Shown here piece after piece: positions 25,879 to 34,569 of a DNA stretch of 64,000 bases (within the stretch, counting starts at the first letter, position 1; every line of letters begins with the position of its first letter). The notes below the pieces were generated by a model. That model made no database searches and was not told the DNA's origin. It saw only the letters and a program-made list of their open reading frames with translations. The position numbers and the translations under genes were made by a program. The stretch spans positions 1 through 64,000 of the forward strand of contig NZ_NRRV01000019.1 in assembly GCF_016583825.1 (NCBI RefSeq). The letters run 5' to 3'. This DNA is from Thiohalocapsa halophila. Its GTDB lineage: Bacteria > Pseudomonadota > Gammaproteobacteria > Chromatiales > Chromatiaceae.

Positions 25879-27222
25879 ATGACCACCACAAAGATCATCG
25901 CCATTGATGACGACCCCACCGGCTCGCAGACGGTCCACGGCTGCCTGCTGCTGACGCGCTGGGACGTGCGCACCCTGACCCGGGCGCTGCAGGACGACGC
26001 CCCGCTGTTCTTCGTGCTCAGCAACACCCGCGGCATGGACGCGGAGCGCGCGGCGAAGGTGACGGGGGACATCTGCGTCAACCTGCGGCTCGCGCTCGCC
26101 GACATGGCCGCCGCCGGCACGCCGGTGCAGCCCGTCATCGTGAGCCGCTCCGACAGCACCCTGCGCGGCCACTACCCGGTGGAGACGGATGTCATCGCCG
26201 CCGAGCTCGGGCCCTTCGATGCGCATTTCCTGGTGCCGGCCTTCTTCGAGGGCGGGCGCATCACCCGCGACGGCACCCATTATCTGATTGTCGACGACCG
26301 GCCCGTGCCGGTGCATGAGACCGAGTTTGCGCAGGATTCGGTGTTCGGCTTCAGCACCGCCTTCCTGCCGGACTATGTGGAGGAGAAGACCGGCGGGCGC
26401 ATCCCGGCGGGCATGGTGGAGCGCTTCGGGCTCGACGACCTGCGCGGTGACCCGGGTCGGCTGCAAGCGCGACTCATCGCCCTCGACGGCAACGCCTGCG
26501 GCGCCGTGGACGCGGAGCGGCAGGCGGACCTGGACGCCTTCGCCGCGGCCGTGCTCGCGGCCACCGAGCAGGGCAAGCGCTTCCTGTTTCGCAGCGCCGC
26601 GAGCCTGCTGACCTCGCTGGCCGCGCTGCCGACCCAGCCGGTGGCGCCCGCCGACATGGGGCAGTTCACCCGCGGAGACGCCTCCGAGAAATGGCCGGGG
26701 GTGGTGCTCATGGGCAGCCATGTCGGCAAGTCCTCCCGCCAGCTGGAGCACCTGATCGCCAACACCGACATCGCCGCGCTGGAGGTGGATCTGGACCGCC
26801 TGGCCGACGCGGACGCGCTCATCGCAGACCTCATCGCCGGCGTCGAAGCGGCTGCGGCCGAGGGCCGTGGTGCGGTGCTCTACACCAGCCGCGGCGAGTA
26901 CCGCTTTCCGAGCAAGGCCGAGCGCCTGACCTTCGGCGAGCGGGTGTCGGACCTTCTGGTGCGCATCGTGCAGAGCCTGCCCCCGGATATCGGCTTTCTC
27001 ATCAGCAAGGGCGGCATCACCTCCAACGACACCCTGAGCAAGGGCCTCGCGCTCACCACCGCCCGGGTGCTGGGCCAGGTGCGCGCCGGCTGCTCCGTGG
27101 TGCGCTGCCCCGCGGATCACCCGCGCTTTCCGGAGCTGCCCGTGGTGATCTTTCCCGGGAATGTCGGCGGCGACGAGTCGCTGACCGAGGTCTACCGGAT
27201 CATGAGCACGCCCCCACAGTGA
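25879..27222 (+). CDS. Four-carbon acid sugar kinase family protein (DUF1537)
   Basis: The 447-residue protein matches the DUF1537 kinases, which phosphorylate sugar acids such as erythronate and threonate. The N-terminal substrate domain opens KIIAIDDDPTGSQTVHGCLL and contains VIVSRSDSTLRGHYPVETDV. The C-terminal nucleotide-binding domain contains ISKGGITSNDTLSKGLALTT and VVIFPGNVGGDESL. The ATG at 25879 has no strong ribosome site. Classical partners (PdxA2, aldolase OtnC) are absent; instead a phosphoketolase-like gene lies upstream and glcD downstream on the same strand. Substrate cannot be read from sequence. Confidence 0.88.
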   Translation: MTTTKIIAIDDDPTGSQTVHGCLLLTRWDVRTLTRALQDDAPLFFVLSNTRGMDAERAAKVTGDICVNLRLALADMAAAGTPVQPVIVSRSDSTLRGHYPVETDVIAAELGPFDAHFLVPAFFEGGRITRDGTHYLIVDDRPVPVHETEFAQDSVFGFSTAFLPDYVEEKTGGRIPAGMVERFGLDDLRGDPGRLQARLIALDGNACGAVDAERQADLDAFAAAVLAATEQGKRFLFRSAASLLTSLAALPTQPVAPADMGQFTRGDASEKWPGVVLMGSHVGKSSRQLEHLIANTDIAALEVDLDRLADADALIADLIAGVEAAAAEGRGAVLYTSRGEYRFPSKAERLTFGERVSDLLVRIVQSLPPDIGFLISKGGITSNDTLSKGLALTTARVLGQVRAGCSVVRCPADHPRFPELPVVIFPGNVGGDESLTEVYRIMSTPPQ

Positions 27223-27231
27223 TCCCGGCCC

Positions 27232-27338
27232 GTGGGAGCGGCATCCCTGCCGCGATCGGCGTGTGGGAGCGGCATCCCTGCCGCGACGGCTTCCAGAACC
27301 ATGCCAGCTGGGCGTCGCGGCAAGGATGCCGCTCCCAC
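27232..27338. repeat. REP-like palindrome family A, two direct and one inverted copy
   Basis: GTGGGAGCGGCATCCCTGCC plus GCGA occurs at 27232 and again about 30 bases later; the complement TCGCGGCAAGGATGCCGCTC plus CCAC ends at 27338. It belongs to the same family as the array at 8280-8563 and fills the gap between the kinase gene and glcD. Confidence 0.8.
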
Positions 27339-27404
27339 GGCGAACGATGACTCCCGGCTTGCAAGCCGGTCGGCTCCGCCGCAGCATGCACAGCAACAGC
27401 GCGA

Positions 27405-28904
27405 ATGCACGACACTGCCATGCCCAGAATCCCAGACGAACGCCCACTGAACCCCAAGCCCGAGATCGTCGACGCGCTGAGGCGCATCCTGCCGGCGGCC
27501 TCGGTGCTGTCCACGCCGGCGGAGCTCGGGCCGTATGAGTGCGACGGGCTGACGGCCTTTGCCCAGCGCCCGCTGGCGGTGGCGCTGCCTGAGACCATCG
27601 CCCAGGTACAGTCGGTGCTGAAGCTCTGCAGTGACATGGCCGTGCCGGTGGTGGCCCGCGGCGCCGGCACGGGCTTATCCGGCGGCGCGCTGCCGCTGGC
27701 GGACGGGGTGCTGCTGTCGCTGGCCAAGTTCAACCGGCTCATCGACATCGACCCGGACAACCGCACCGCGCGGGTCGAGCCCGGCGTGCGCAACCTCGCC
27801 ATCAGCGAGGCGGCGGCGCCCCACGGGCTCTACTATGCGCCGGACCCGTCCAGCCAGATCGCCTGCACCATCGGCGGCAATGTCGCCGAGAACTCCGGCG
27901 GTGTGCATTGCCTGAAGTACGGGCTCACGGTGCACAACATCGTCAAGCTCAAGCTGGTCACCGTCGACGGCGAGCTGTTCGAGGTGGGCTCCGAGGCATT
28001 GGACTCGCCGGGCCTCGATCTGCTGGCGCTGATGACGGGCTCCGAGGGCATGCTCGCGGTCATCGTCGAAGTCACCGTCAAGCTCCTGCCCCAGCCCGAG
28101 CGCGCCCAGGCGCTGCTCGCCGCCTTCGACAGCGTCGAGACCGCCGGCGCCGCGGTGGCACAGATCATCGCCGCCGGCATCGTCCCGGCGGGCCTCGAGA
28201 TGATGGACAACCCGGCCATCCGCGCCGCTGAGGACTTCGTGCATGCCGGCTATCCGGTGGACGCCGCCGCCATCCTGATCTGCGAGCTGGACGGCTTCAA
28301 CGCCGAGGTCTCGACGGAGGTTATGCGGGTGCGCGAGCTGCTGCTCGCCGCCGGCGCCAGCGACGTCCGCACCGCCCGCGACGACGCCGAGCGCATGATC
28401 TTCTGGAAGGGTCGCAAGGCCGCCTTCCCGGCGGTGGGGCGCATCTCGCCGGACTACTACTGCATGGACGGCACCATCCCCCGCAAGGAGCTGCCGACGG
28501 TGCTGAGCCGCGTCGCCGAGCTGTCCAGTCAGTACGGCCTGCGCGTGGCCAATGTCTTCCACGCCGGCGACGGCAACCTGCACCCGCTGGTGCTCTATGA
28601 TGCCAATATCCCCGGCGAGCTGGAGCGCGCCGAGGAGCTGGGCGGCGACATCCTCACCCTGTGCGTCGAGGTCGGCGGCACCGTCACCGGCGAGCACGGC
28701 GTCGGCGTCGAGAAGCTGAACCAGATGTGCGTGCAGTTCAACAGCGAGGAGCTGACTCAGATGCATGCCGTGAAGGCCGCCTTCGACCCGCACGGACTGC
28801 TGAACCCCGGCAAGGCGGTGCCGACGCTGCACCGCTGCGCCGAATTCGGTGCGATGCATGTGCATCACGGCGAGCTCAAGTTTCCGGAGCTGCCTAGATT
28901 TTGA
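27405..28904 (+). CDS. glcD: Glycolate oxidase, FAD-binding subunit GlcD
   Basis: GlcD is the catalytic FAD subunit of the glycolate dehydrogenase complex, which turns glycolate into glyoxylate and passes electrons to the quinone pool. The 499-residue protein shows the PCMH-type FAD fold (VPVVARGAGTGLSGGALPLA, YYAPDPSSQIACTIGGNVAE) and the FAD-oxidase C-terminus with the near-invariant ending LHRCAEFGAMHVHHGEL. It aligns along its whole length with E. coli GlcD. The start could be the ATG at 27405 or 27420; neither has a strong ribosome site. In an autotroph its substrate would be RuBisCO-derived glycolate. It is separated from glcE by another gene. Confidence 0.96.
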   Translation: MHDTAMPRIPDERPLNPKPEIVDALRRILPAASVLSTPAELGPYECDGLTAFAQRPLAVALPETIAQVQSVLKLCSDMAVPVVARGAGTGLSGGALPLADGVLLSLAKFNRLIDIDPDNRTARVEPGVRNLAISEAAAPHGLYYAPDPSSQIACTIGGNVAENSGGVHCLKYGLTVHNIVKLKLVTVDGELFEVGSEALDSPGLDLLALMTGSEGMLAVIVEVTVKLLPQPERAQALLAAFDSVETAGAAVAQIIAAGIVPAGLEMMDNPAIRAAEDFVHAGYPVDAAAILICELDGFNAEVSTEVMRVRELLLAAGASDVRTARDDAERMIFWKGRKAAFPAVGRISPDYYCMDGTIPRKELPTVLSRVAELSSQYGLRVANVFHAGDGNLHPLVLYDANIPGELERAEELGGDILTLCVEVGGTVTGEHGVGVEKLNQMCVQFNSEELTQMHAVKAAFDPHGLLNPGKAVPTLHRCAEFGAMHVHHGELKFPELPRF

Positions 28905-28930
28905 GCGATAACCGGTGGTCGATGGCCGAG

Positions 28931-29003
28931 AAAGGGCTGAGGGCCGAGGGCTGAGGTCCGGCGCATCCTCAGCCCTCAGCCCTCAGCCCTCAGCCCTTGG
29001 CCT
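28931..29003. repeat. Repeat-rich hairpin between glcD and the PIN/NYN gene
   Basis: AGGGCTGAGGGCCGAGGGCT plus GAGG is followed after about ten bases by four direct repeats of CAGCCCT, which can pair with it over 20 or more bases. It may act as a terminator or mRNA-stability structure after glcD, or be slippage-prone noncoding DNA. Confidence 0.6.
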
Positions 29004-29041
29004 TCAGTCCTGCCTGCAGAACCTTCTACGAGGCCCGGTAA

Positions 29042-29671
29042 ATGGACGAACGCCCCGGCGACGCGATGCCGACAAAGCTCAACCACGTCCTCATCGACTT
29101 CGAGAACGTGCAGCCGAAGAACCTGTCGCTGCTGGTGGGCAAGGGGTATCGGGTCCACGTCTTCGTCGGCGAGAACCAAGCCAAGCTGCCCTTCGAGCTG
29201 GTGGATGCCATGCAGCAGCTGGGCGACGCCGGGCGCTATGTGAAGATCGCCGGCAACGGCCGCAACGCCCTGGATTTTCACATCGCCTTCACACTGGGCG
29301 AGCTGGTGCACCAGGACCCGAAGGGCTACTTCCACGTCATCAGCCGTGACACGGGCTTCGACCCGCTCATCAAGCACCTGCGCCGCCTCGGCATCGAGGC
29401 CCACCGCGAGCAGGACCTCGCCGAGATCCCGCCGCTGCGCACGCCGGCGACGGTGGCCGAGGGCGACAAGGTGGGCGTCATCGTCAAGAACCTCGCCGGC
29501 CGCGGCCAGTCCCGTCCGCGCAAGGTCAAGACGCTGGCCAATACCATTTACTCCCTGTTCAAGCCGAAGCTGGAGGAGGGCGACGTGGACCAGCTCATCC
29601 GCGACCTGCAGGACCAGGGCTACATCACCCTGGACGGGGATAAGGTGTCTTACCGTCTGCCCCGAGACTGA
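29042..29671 (+). CDS. PIN/NYN-like nuclease-fold protein
   Basis: The 209-residue protein opens with KLNHVLIDFENVQPKNLSLL, where IDFENVQ carries the first acidic residue of NYN/PIN nucleases. It continues with GYRVHVFVGENQAKLPFELV, FHIAFTLGELVHQDPKGYFH plus VISRDTGFDPLIKHL (second acidic site) and a basic C-terminal part (GRGQSRPRKVKTLANTIYSL) that may bind nucleic acid. GAGG lies upstream of 29042; a second ATG at 29066 is closer to the family start. It sits between glcD and glcE, an unusual place. A role in RNA turnover or regulation is inference. Confidence 0.8.
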   Translation: MDERPGDAMPTKLNHVLIDFENVQPKNLSLLVGKGYRVHVFVGENQAKLPFELVDAMQQLGDAGRYVKIAGNGRNALDFHIAFTLGELVHQDPKGYFHVISRDTGFDPLIKHLRRLGIEAHREQDLAEIPPLRTPATVAEGDKVGVIVKNLAGRGQSRPRKVKTLANTIYSLFKPKLEEGDVDQLIRDLQDQGYITLDGDKVSYRLPRD

Positions 29672-29777
29672 AACCCCAAAAAACGGTGACAGTTAATCTA
29701 ATTGATCCCGCAGACGACCAGTCTGTACGATCTGATCGGCCCTCCCAGCGGATCGAGAACGAGCCCCAGCGTTGTCC

Positions 29778-30902
29778 ATGATGCCAGCCGAAAACCCAAG
29801 CATCGACGCCGAGCAAGTCCTCGCCGAGCAGGTCCGCGCCGCGGTCGCCGCCGGCCGCCGCGTCGCCATCCGCGGCGGCGGCAGCAAGGCCTTCTACGGC
29901 AACCCGGTGACGGCAGACGCGGCGCTGGACTGCACGGCCCACACCGGCGTCGTCGCCTACGAGCCCACGGAGCTCGCCATCACGGTGCGCGGCGGCACGC
30001 GACTCGCCGAGGTCGAAGCGCTGCTGGACGAGCACGGCCAGCAACTGCCCTTCGAGCCGCCGCACTTCGCTGCCGGGTCCGAGCCCGGCGCGTCGACGGC
30101 CACCATCGGCGGTGCCGTCGCCGCCGGGCTGTCCGGCCCCCGGCGGCCCTATGCCGCAAGCGTTCGCGACGCGGTGCTCGGCGTGCGGCTGCTGAACGGG
30201 AAGGGCGAGGTGCTGGAATTCGGCGGCCGGGTGATGAAGAACGTCGCCGGCTATGACGTCTCGCGGCTCATGGCGGGCTCCCTCGGGGTGCTTGGTGTGC
30301 TGCTGGAGGTGTCGCTCAAGGTCATTCCGCGGGCGCCCGGTACCCTGACGCTGGTGCGCGAGGAGACGCTGTCCGGGGCGCTGGACCTGCTGCGGCGCTG
30401 GTCCCGCAAGGCGCTGCCCATCACCGCCGCGGCTTGGCTCGACGGGCGGCTCCATGTGCGGGTGGACGGCGGTGAGGAAGCGCTGGCGCAGACGCAGCGC
30501 ATCGTCGAGGGCCTGCCGCTGGAGGCGGCCGACGCGTTCTGGCGGGATCTGCGCGAGCAGCGCCTCGGCTTCTTTGCCGGCGATGCGCCGCTGTGGCGCT
30601 TGTCTCTGCCGCCGGCCACCGCCGCCGAGGCCACGGCCGGCCTCGGCGCCGGCGAGTCTCTGATGGAGTGGGGCGGGGCCTTGCGCTGGCTGCGCGGCGA
30701 GCTGCCGCCGGCGCGGGTGCGGGAGGTCGCAAAGGCTGCCGGCGGCCACGCGACCCTGTTCCGTATCGGCGGCGGCGAGCCGCCCGCGGATGGGGTCTTC
30801 GCGCCACAGGCCGCCGTGGCGCTGCGCCTGCACCGGAACCTGAAGCGCGCCTTCGACCCGGAAGGGATATTGAACCCGGGACGGTTATATCCCGACCTCT
30901 AG
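29778..30902 (+). CDS. glcE: Glycolate oxidase subunit GlcE
   Basis: GlcE is the second FAD-binding subunit of glycolate dehydrogenase. The protein, about 374 residues, contains RVAIRGGGSKAFYGNPVTAD, YEPTELAITVRGGTRLAEVE, FGGRVMKNVAGYDVSRLMAG and LPITAAAWLDG, matching E. coli GlcE throughout, and ends RAFDPEGILNPGRLYPDL. I chose the ATG at 29778 (29781 is an equally good neighbour) over the TTG at 29772. It is followed by glcF after about 70 bases and is probably co-transcribed with it. Confidence 0.95.
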   Translation: MMPAENPSIDAEQVLAEQVRAAVAAGRRVAIRGGGSKAFYGNPVTADAALDCTAHTGVVAYEPTELAITVRGGTRLAEVEALLDEHGQQLPFEPPHFAAGSEPGASTATIGGAVAAGLSGPRRPYAASVRDAVLGVRLLNGKGEVLEFGGRVMKNVAGYDVSRLMAGSLGVLGVLLEVSLKVIPRAPGTLTLVREETLSGALDLLRRWSRKALPITAAAWLDGRLHVRVDGGEEALAQTQRIVEGLPLEAADAFWRDLREQRLGFFAGDAPLWRLSLPPATAAEATAGLGAGESLMEWGGALRWLRGELPPARVREVAKAAGGHATLFRIGGGEPPADGVFAPQAAVALRLHRNLKRAFDPEGILNPGRLYPDL

Positions 30903-30971
30903 CGCGTCGCCCGGCGGTGCGGCTGCCGCCCGCCGATGCCCCCAGCGCAAGCAGCCGAGCCTCAGTCCGCC

Positions 30972-32261
30972 ATGCAAACCAACCTGCTCTCCGAGCTCGC
31001 GAGCACCGACGCCGGCCTGGAGGCCGACCGCATCCTGCGCAGCTGTGTCCACTGCGGCTTCTGCACCGCCACCTGTCCCACCTACCAGCTCCTCGGCGAT
31101 GAGCTGGACGGCCCGCGCGGGCGCATCTACCAGATCAAGTCCCTGCTGGAGGGTGATGAGCCGACGCGCACGGTGCAGACCCACCTGGACCGCTGCCTCA
31201 CCTGCCTCAACTGCATGACCACCTGCCCCTCCGGCGTACAGTACGACAAGCTGTTGGCCACCGGCCGCGAGCTGGTGGAGGAGCAAGTCCAGCGCCCGCT
31301 CACGGAGCGGCTGCTGCGCCGTGTGCTGCGGCTGGTGGTGCCCTATCCGCGCCGGTTCACGCCGCTGCTCAAGCTCGGGCAGAGCGTCAGGCCGCTGCTG
31401 CCGGCGACGCTCAAGGCCAAGCTGCCGGACGGCGGGGCGCTCGGCCCGCTACCGCAAAGCCGCCATCGGCGCCGGGTCCTCATGCTGGAGAACTGTGTGG
31501 AGCCGGCGCTGACGCCCGCCGCCGTCGGCGCGGCGATCCGGGTGCTGGACGCCGCCGGCATCGAGGTGATCCGCCCCGGCGGCGGCTGCTGCGGTGCCGT
31601 CAGCGAGCACCTGGCCGCAGGTGATGAGGCCCGCGGCTTCATGCGCCGCAACATCGACGCCTGGTGGCCCTACATGGCCCCGGACGCGGCCGATCCGGCG
31701 GAGGCCATCGTCGTCACCGCCAGCGGCTGCGGCGCCATGGTCAAGGACTACGGCCATCACCTGAGGGACGACCCGGCCTATACCCATAAGGCCGCCCGGG
31801 TGTCCGAGCTGGCGCGGGACCCGGCCGAGCTGCTCAGCGCCGAGGACCTCGCCCGACTGCCGGACCCCATTGCCCGGGGTGTCCCGCAGCACATCGCGTT
31901 CCACCCACCCTGCACCCTCCAGCACGGCCAGGGACTCATGGGCCGGGTGGAGGGTCTGCTGCGCGCCGCCGGCTTCGAGCTGTCGCCCGTGCGCGATGCC
32001 CACAGCTGCTGCGGCTCCGCCGGCACCTATTCCATCCTCCAGGCCGAGCTTTCCAACCAGCTGCGGGCGCGCAAGCTGGAGGCGCTGGAACAGGGCGGCC
32101 CGGCACTCATCGCCACGGCCAATGTCGGCTGCCAGACGCATCTCGCCGGCGGCGCCGAGGTGCCTGTGGTGCATTGGCTGGAGCTGTTCGACCCGGCGCC
32201 GGCTGCGCGGCGCTGGCAGGGTCTGCGCGCCGACACGAGCACGCAGTCCGCGGCGGCCTGA
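30972..32261 (+). CDS. glcF: Glycolate oxidase iron-sulfur subunit GlcF
   Basis: GlcF carries electrons from the GlcDE flavins. The 429-residue protein has two ferredoxin-type cluster motifs near the N-terminus (CVHCGFCTATCPTY and CLTCLNCMTTCPSG) and two CCG domains further on (PGGGCCGAVSEHLAAG and AHSCCGSAGTYSIL), the usual order. The ATG at 30972 (MQTNLLSELASTDAGLEADR) gives the family N-terminus; an upstream ATG at 30936 adds 12 unsupported residues. It completes the glycolate oxidase set begun by glcD. Confidence 0.96.
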   Translation: MQTNLLSELASTDAGLEADRILRSCVHCGFCTATCPTYQLLGDELDGPRGRIYQIKSLLEGDEPTRTVQTHLDRCLTCLNCMTTCPSGVQYDKLLATGRELVEEQVQRPLTERLLRRVLRLVVPYPRRFTPLLKLGQSVRPLLPATLKAKLPDGGALGPLPQSRHRRRVLMLENCVEPALTPAAVGAAIRVLDAAGIEVIRPGGGCCGAVSEHLAAGDEARGFMRRNIDAWWPYMAPDAADPAEAIVVTASGCGAMVKDYGHHLRDDPAYTHKAARVSELARDPAELLSAEDLARLPDPIARGVPQHIAFHPPCTLQHGQGLMGRVEGLLRAAGFELSPVRDAHSCCGSAGTYSILQAELSNQLRARKLEALEQGGPALIATANVGCQTHLAGGAEVPVVHWLELFDPAPAARRWQGLRADTSTQSAAA

Positions 32262-32364
32262 GGAGGGCTGACTTGCGCCCGGTCGGGGCAAGCGGCGCCG
32301 GCACGGGCTATCATGAAGGGTTCGTGTCTGTCGGTCCGTTTCCATGCCAGGGAGAAACCCGCCC

Positions 32365-32853
32365 ATGACCCGAACCCGTTGCTTGACGGCGAACATGCTC
32401 GAAGAGGGCATGCGCCACGAGGCGCGGCTCGCCTTCACCCGCGAGCAGGTGGATCAGTACTGCGATTTGGTGGGCGACTACAACGCCATTCACCGCGACC
32501 TGGACGCAGCGCGTCTGCGCTTCCCGGACATCCACGACATCGTCGTGCCGGGCGGGCTGATCCAGACCACCGTCTCTGCGCTCTTCGGCACCCTATTTCC
32601 GGGTGACGGCACCCTCGGGCTCACCTTCTGCCCGGAGCGCTTCCGCCGGCCGATTTGCCCGGGCGATGAGATTGGTGTCACGCTGACCGTCGCCCGCATT
32701 TTGCGCGGCGGTATCGTTGACATCGCCATCGAGGTGCGCGACGCGGCCGGCGAGCCGCTGTCGTCCGGCACCGCCCGGGTGCTGGCGCCGGATCAGGCCT
32801 ATCAAGATTGGTGGCAAGAGAACGTGGACGCCACCACCGAAGGCGGCTGCTGA
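32365..32853 (+). CDS. MaoC-like (R)-hydratase family protein
   Basis: This 162-residue single hot-dog protein carries the hydratase-2 catalytic motif VGDYNAIHRD (Asp and His) followed by FPDIHDIVVPGGLIQTTVSA. Such enzymes hydrate enoyl-CoA thioesters, in polyhydroxyalkanoate or fatty-acid metabolism. The ATG at 32365 has GGGAG upstream. It lies 103 bases after glcF on the same strand. No PHA genes are close by, so its pathway is open; thioesterase-like activity is the main alternative. Confidence 0.85.
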   Translation: MTRTRCLTANMLEEGMRHEARLAFTREQVDQYCDLVGDYNAIHRDLDAARLRFPDIHDIVVPGGLIQTTVSALFGTLFPGDGTLGLTFCPERFRRPICPGDEIGVTLTVARILRGGIVDIAIEVRDAAGEPLSSGTARVLAPDQAYQDWWQENVDATTEGGC

Positions 32854-32863
32854 AGCCCCCGAC

Positions 32864-33013
32864 GCCATGACGGCGGCCGGTGCGCTGTCGGGCCTCCTGT
32901 CGTCGGCGCCGACCTACCCGGGCGCCGTAGGTCGGTGCTGAGCGGCAGCGAAGCCCGACGCGATGGCGGTGGTCGGTGCGGTGTCGGGCCTCCTGTCGTC
33001 GGCGCCGACCTAC
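32864..33013. repeat. REP-like palindrome family B, two direct copies
   Basis: About 52 bases ending GTCGGGCCTCCTGTCGTCGG plus CGCCGACCTAC occur at 32864-32916 and again at 32960-33013. Between them lies an inverted segment (GTAGGTCGGTGCTGAGCGGC plus AGCGAAGCCCGACGC). The second copy overlaps the stop codon of the glycosylase gene, so the element supplies its last bases. Confidence 0.75.
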
Positions 33014-33555
33014 GCGGACCCCGCGATCTTGTCCAGAATCACCCGCCAGGCGTGCAGCTTGGCCTCGAACCGCATCCCCGCATGCGCCGGGCTCGTGGAC
33101 GGCAGGCGCAGGCGCTCGATGCCGGCTTGCTCGGCTGCCAGCGTCGGCAGCACGCGGCGGCGGAATTCCCGCTCGGCGGTGCCGCCGTTGAAGGCGATGC
33201 ATTGGATGCTCGGGTGAGCCGCCAGTAGGGCCGCGAAGTCGTTGACCTGCACCGTCTCCGGGCGGATGTCCGCATCCAGGCTGCCGGGCCGGGCGCAGGC
33301 GGCGATGACGTCCCACAGCGCGATGCCGTGGTTGCGCAGGGCCCGGGTGCGCCCGGCATAGTCCGTGCCCGCGGGCAGGCCCAGCAATCGCTCCATGATG
33401 GGCCAGAAGGCGTTGCGGGCATGGCCGTAGTATTGCCGGCGGGCGAGCGATGCCTCGCTCGGCATGGAGCCCAGGATCAACAGCCGCGGCGCGTCGCCGA
33501 GCACCGGCGGAAAGGCGCGACGAATGGGCAGCACGGGGTCGGCGGGCTCGCTCAT
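33010..33555 (-). CDS. DNA-deoxyinosine/uracil glycosylase, UDG superfamily (family 6-like)
   Basis: The 181-residue protein removes deaminated bases from DNA. It shows the first active-site motif LLILGSMPSEASLARRQYYG and the second motif LRLPSTSPAHAG, as in hypoxanthine-DNA glycosylases, with FWPIMERLLGLP and GIALWDVIAACARPGSLDAD between. The GSMPS form, not GIxPG, separates it from Mug. It is last in a leftward run after the EamA transporter, with a 28-base gap. Confidence 0.88.
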   Translation of the reverse strand: MSEPADPVLPIRRAFPPVLGDAPRLLILGSMPSEASLARRQYYGHARNAFWPIMERLLGLPAGTDYAGRTRALRNHGIALWDVIAACARPGSLDADIRPETVQVNDFAALLAAHPSIQCIAFNGGTAEREFRRRVLPTLAAEQAGIERLRLPSTSPAHAGMRFEAKLHAWRVILDKIAGSA

Positions 33556-33583
33556 CGGAGGCTCGGGCCGGCGGGCGAAGCCG

Positions 33584-34513
33584 TCAGCTGGCGACGATCA
33601 CGGCCACGCCGGCCACCATCAGCGCACCGGCGGCCAGGTGCGAGCGCAAGCCCATCTCGCCGAACACCAGGGCGCCGTAGAGGATGCCGAACAGCAGGCT
33701 GGTGCGCTTGATGGCGATCATATAGGCCACCTCCACCCGGGCGATGGCCAGGAAATGGGTGAAGGCCATGAGCCCATGCAGGGCCGCCACCGTGAGCACC
33801 GCCCGCGGGCGGCGCAACAGCCCGCGGGGTCCGAGCAGCGCCAGTCGAGCGCCCGGAGTGCCGCCGGCGCCCTTGCCTGGGCCGAGGCGCAGCGGCAGTG
33901 CCCACACCAGCGGCATCGTGAGCCCGAGCACCAGGAAATAGAAGGGCCCGAAGTAGGCCGGCGGCAGGTAGTCCAGCACGGCCTTGCCCATGGTGGCCGT
34001 GAAGCCGTAGAGCAGCGCCACGGCGAGCATCATCCGCGAGCCCGGCTCCCAGAAGATGGCCGCCAGGGGTGCCGCCCAGCTGCGCACCTTGGCGAGCCTG
34101 GCGTGGCGGACGTTGAGCAGCCAGGCACCGGCCACCACCAGCAACACGCCGAAGGCGCCCTGCGCCGACACCTGCTCCCCTAGCAGCACATCGGCAATCA
34201 CCAGCACGAACACGGGCGTGAACGCGAGATAGGGCAGAGTCAGGGACAGCGGATGATCGCGGATGGCGGCCATGTACAGCAGCATCGCGGCGATCTCCAG
34301 CGGCAGCATCGCCGCGAGCCAGCCCCAGAAGGGGGCCGGCAGGGTCCCGAGCGCCGGCATCCCGAGCAGCAGCGGCGACAGCAACAGGCCGCTCACCGAG
34401 AAGCGCACGACGCTCACCTCGGCGGCGGAGTAGTCCTGGAGCCAGGCCTTGGTGGCGGCATCCGCGGACGCCAGGGCCGCCGCCGACAGCAGCGCGAGCA
34501 GAAACCAGTCCAT
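33584..34513 (-). CDS. EamA/DMT-family transporter
   Basis: The 309-residue protein has about ten membrane helices in two EamA repeats, starting MDWFLLALLSAAALASADAA. The first repeat includes FSVSGLLLSPLLLGMPALG and LTLPYLAFTPVFVLVIADVL; the second includes AVALLYGFTATMGKAVLDYL and RTSLLFGILYGALVFGEMGL. Drug/metabolite transporters export amino acids, purines or other small molecules; the substrate here is unknown. It lies between the sulfotransferase and glycosylase genes, all leftward. Confidence 0.88.
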   Translation of the reverse strand: MDWFLLALLSAAALASADAATKAWLQDYSAAEVSVVRFSVSGLLLSPLLLGMPALGTLPAPFWGWLAAMLPLEIAAMLLYMAAIRDHPLSLTLPYLAFTPVFVLVIADVLLGEQVSAQGAFGVLLVVAGAWLLNVRHARLAKVRSWAAPLAAIFWEPGSRMMLAVALLYGFTATMGKAVLDYLPPAYFGPFYFLVLGLTMPLVWALPLRLGPGKGAGGTPGARLALLGPRGLLRRPRAVLTVAALHGLMAFTHFLAIARVEVAYMIAIKRTSLLFGILYGALVFGEMGLRSHLAAGALMVAGVAVIVAS

Positions 34514-34569
34514 GTTGGGTGTTGCAGGCGGGCAGGGCGATGAATGGCGGCGCGCGACGCGCGGCGGGC

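Noticed and set aside
23563-27447. A 1294-codon open frame on the minus strand opposite the phosphoketolase-like and kinase genes
   Set aside because: Antisense to two well-supported genes and runs through noncoding repeats; no family signal.
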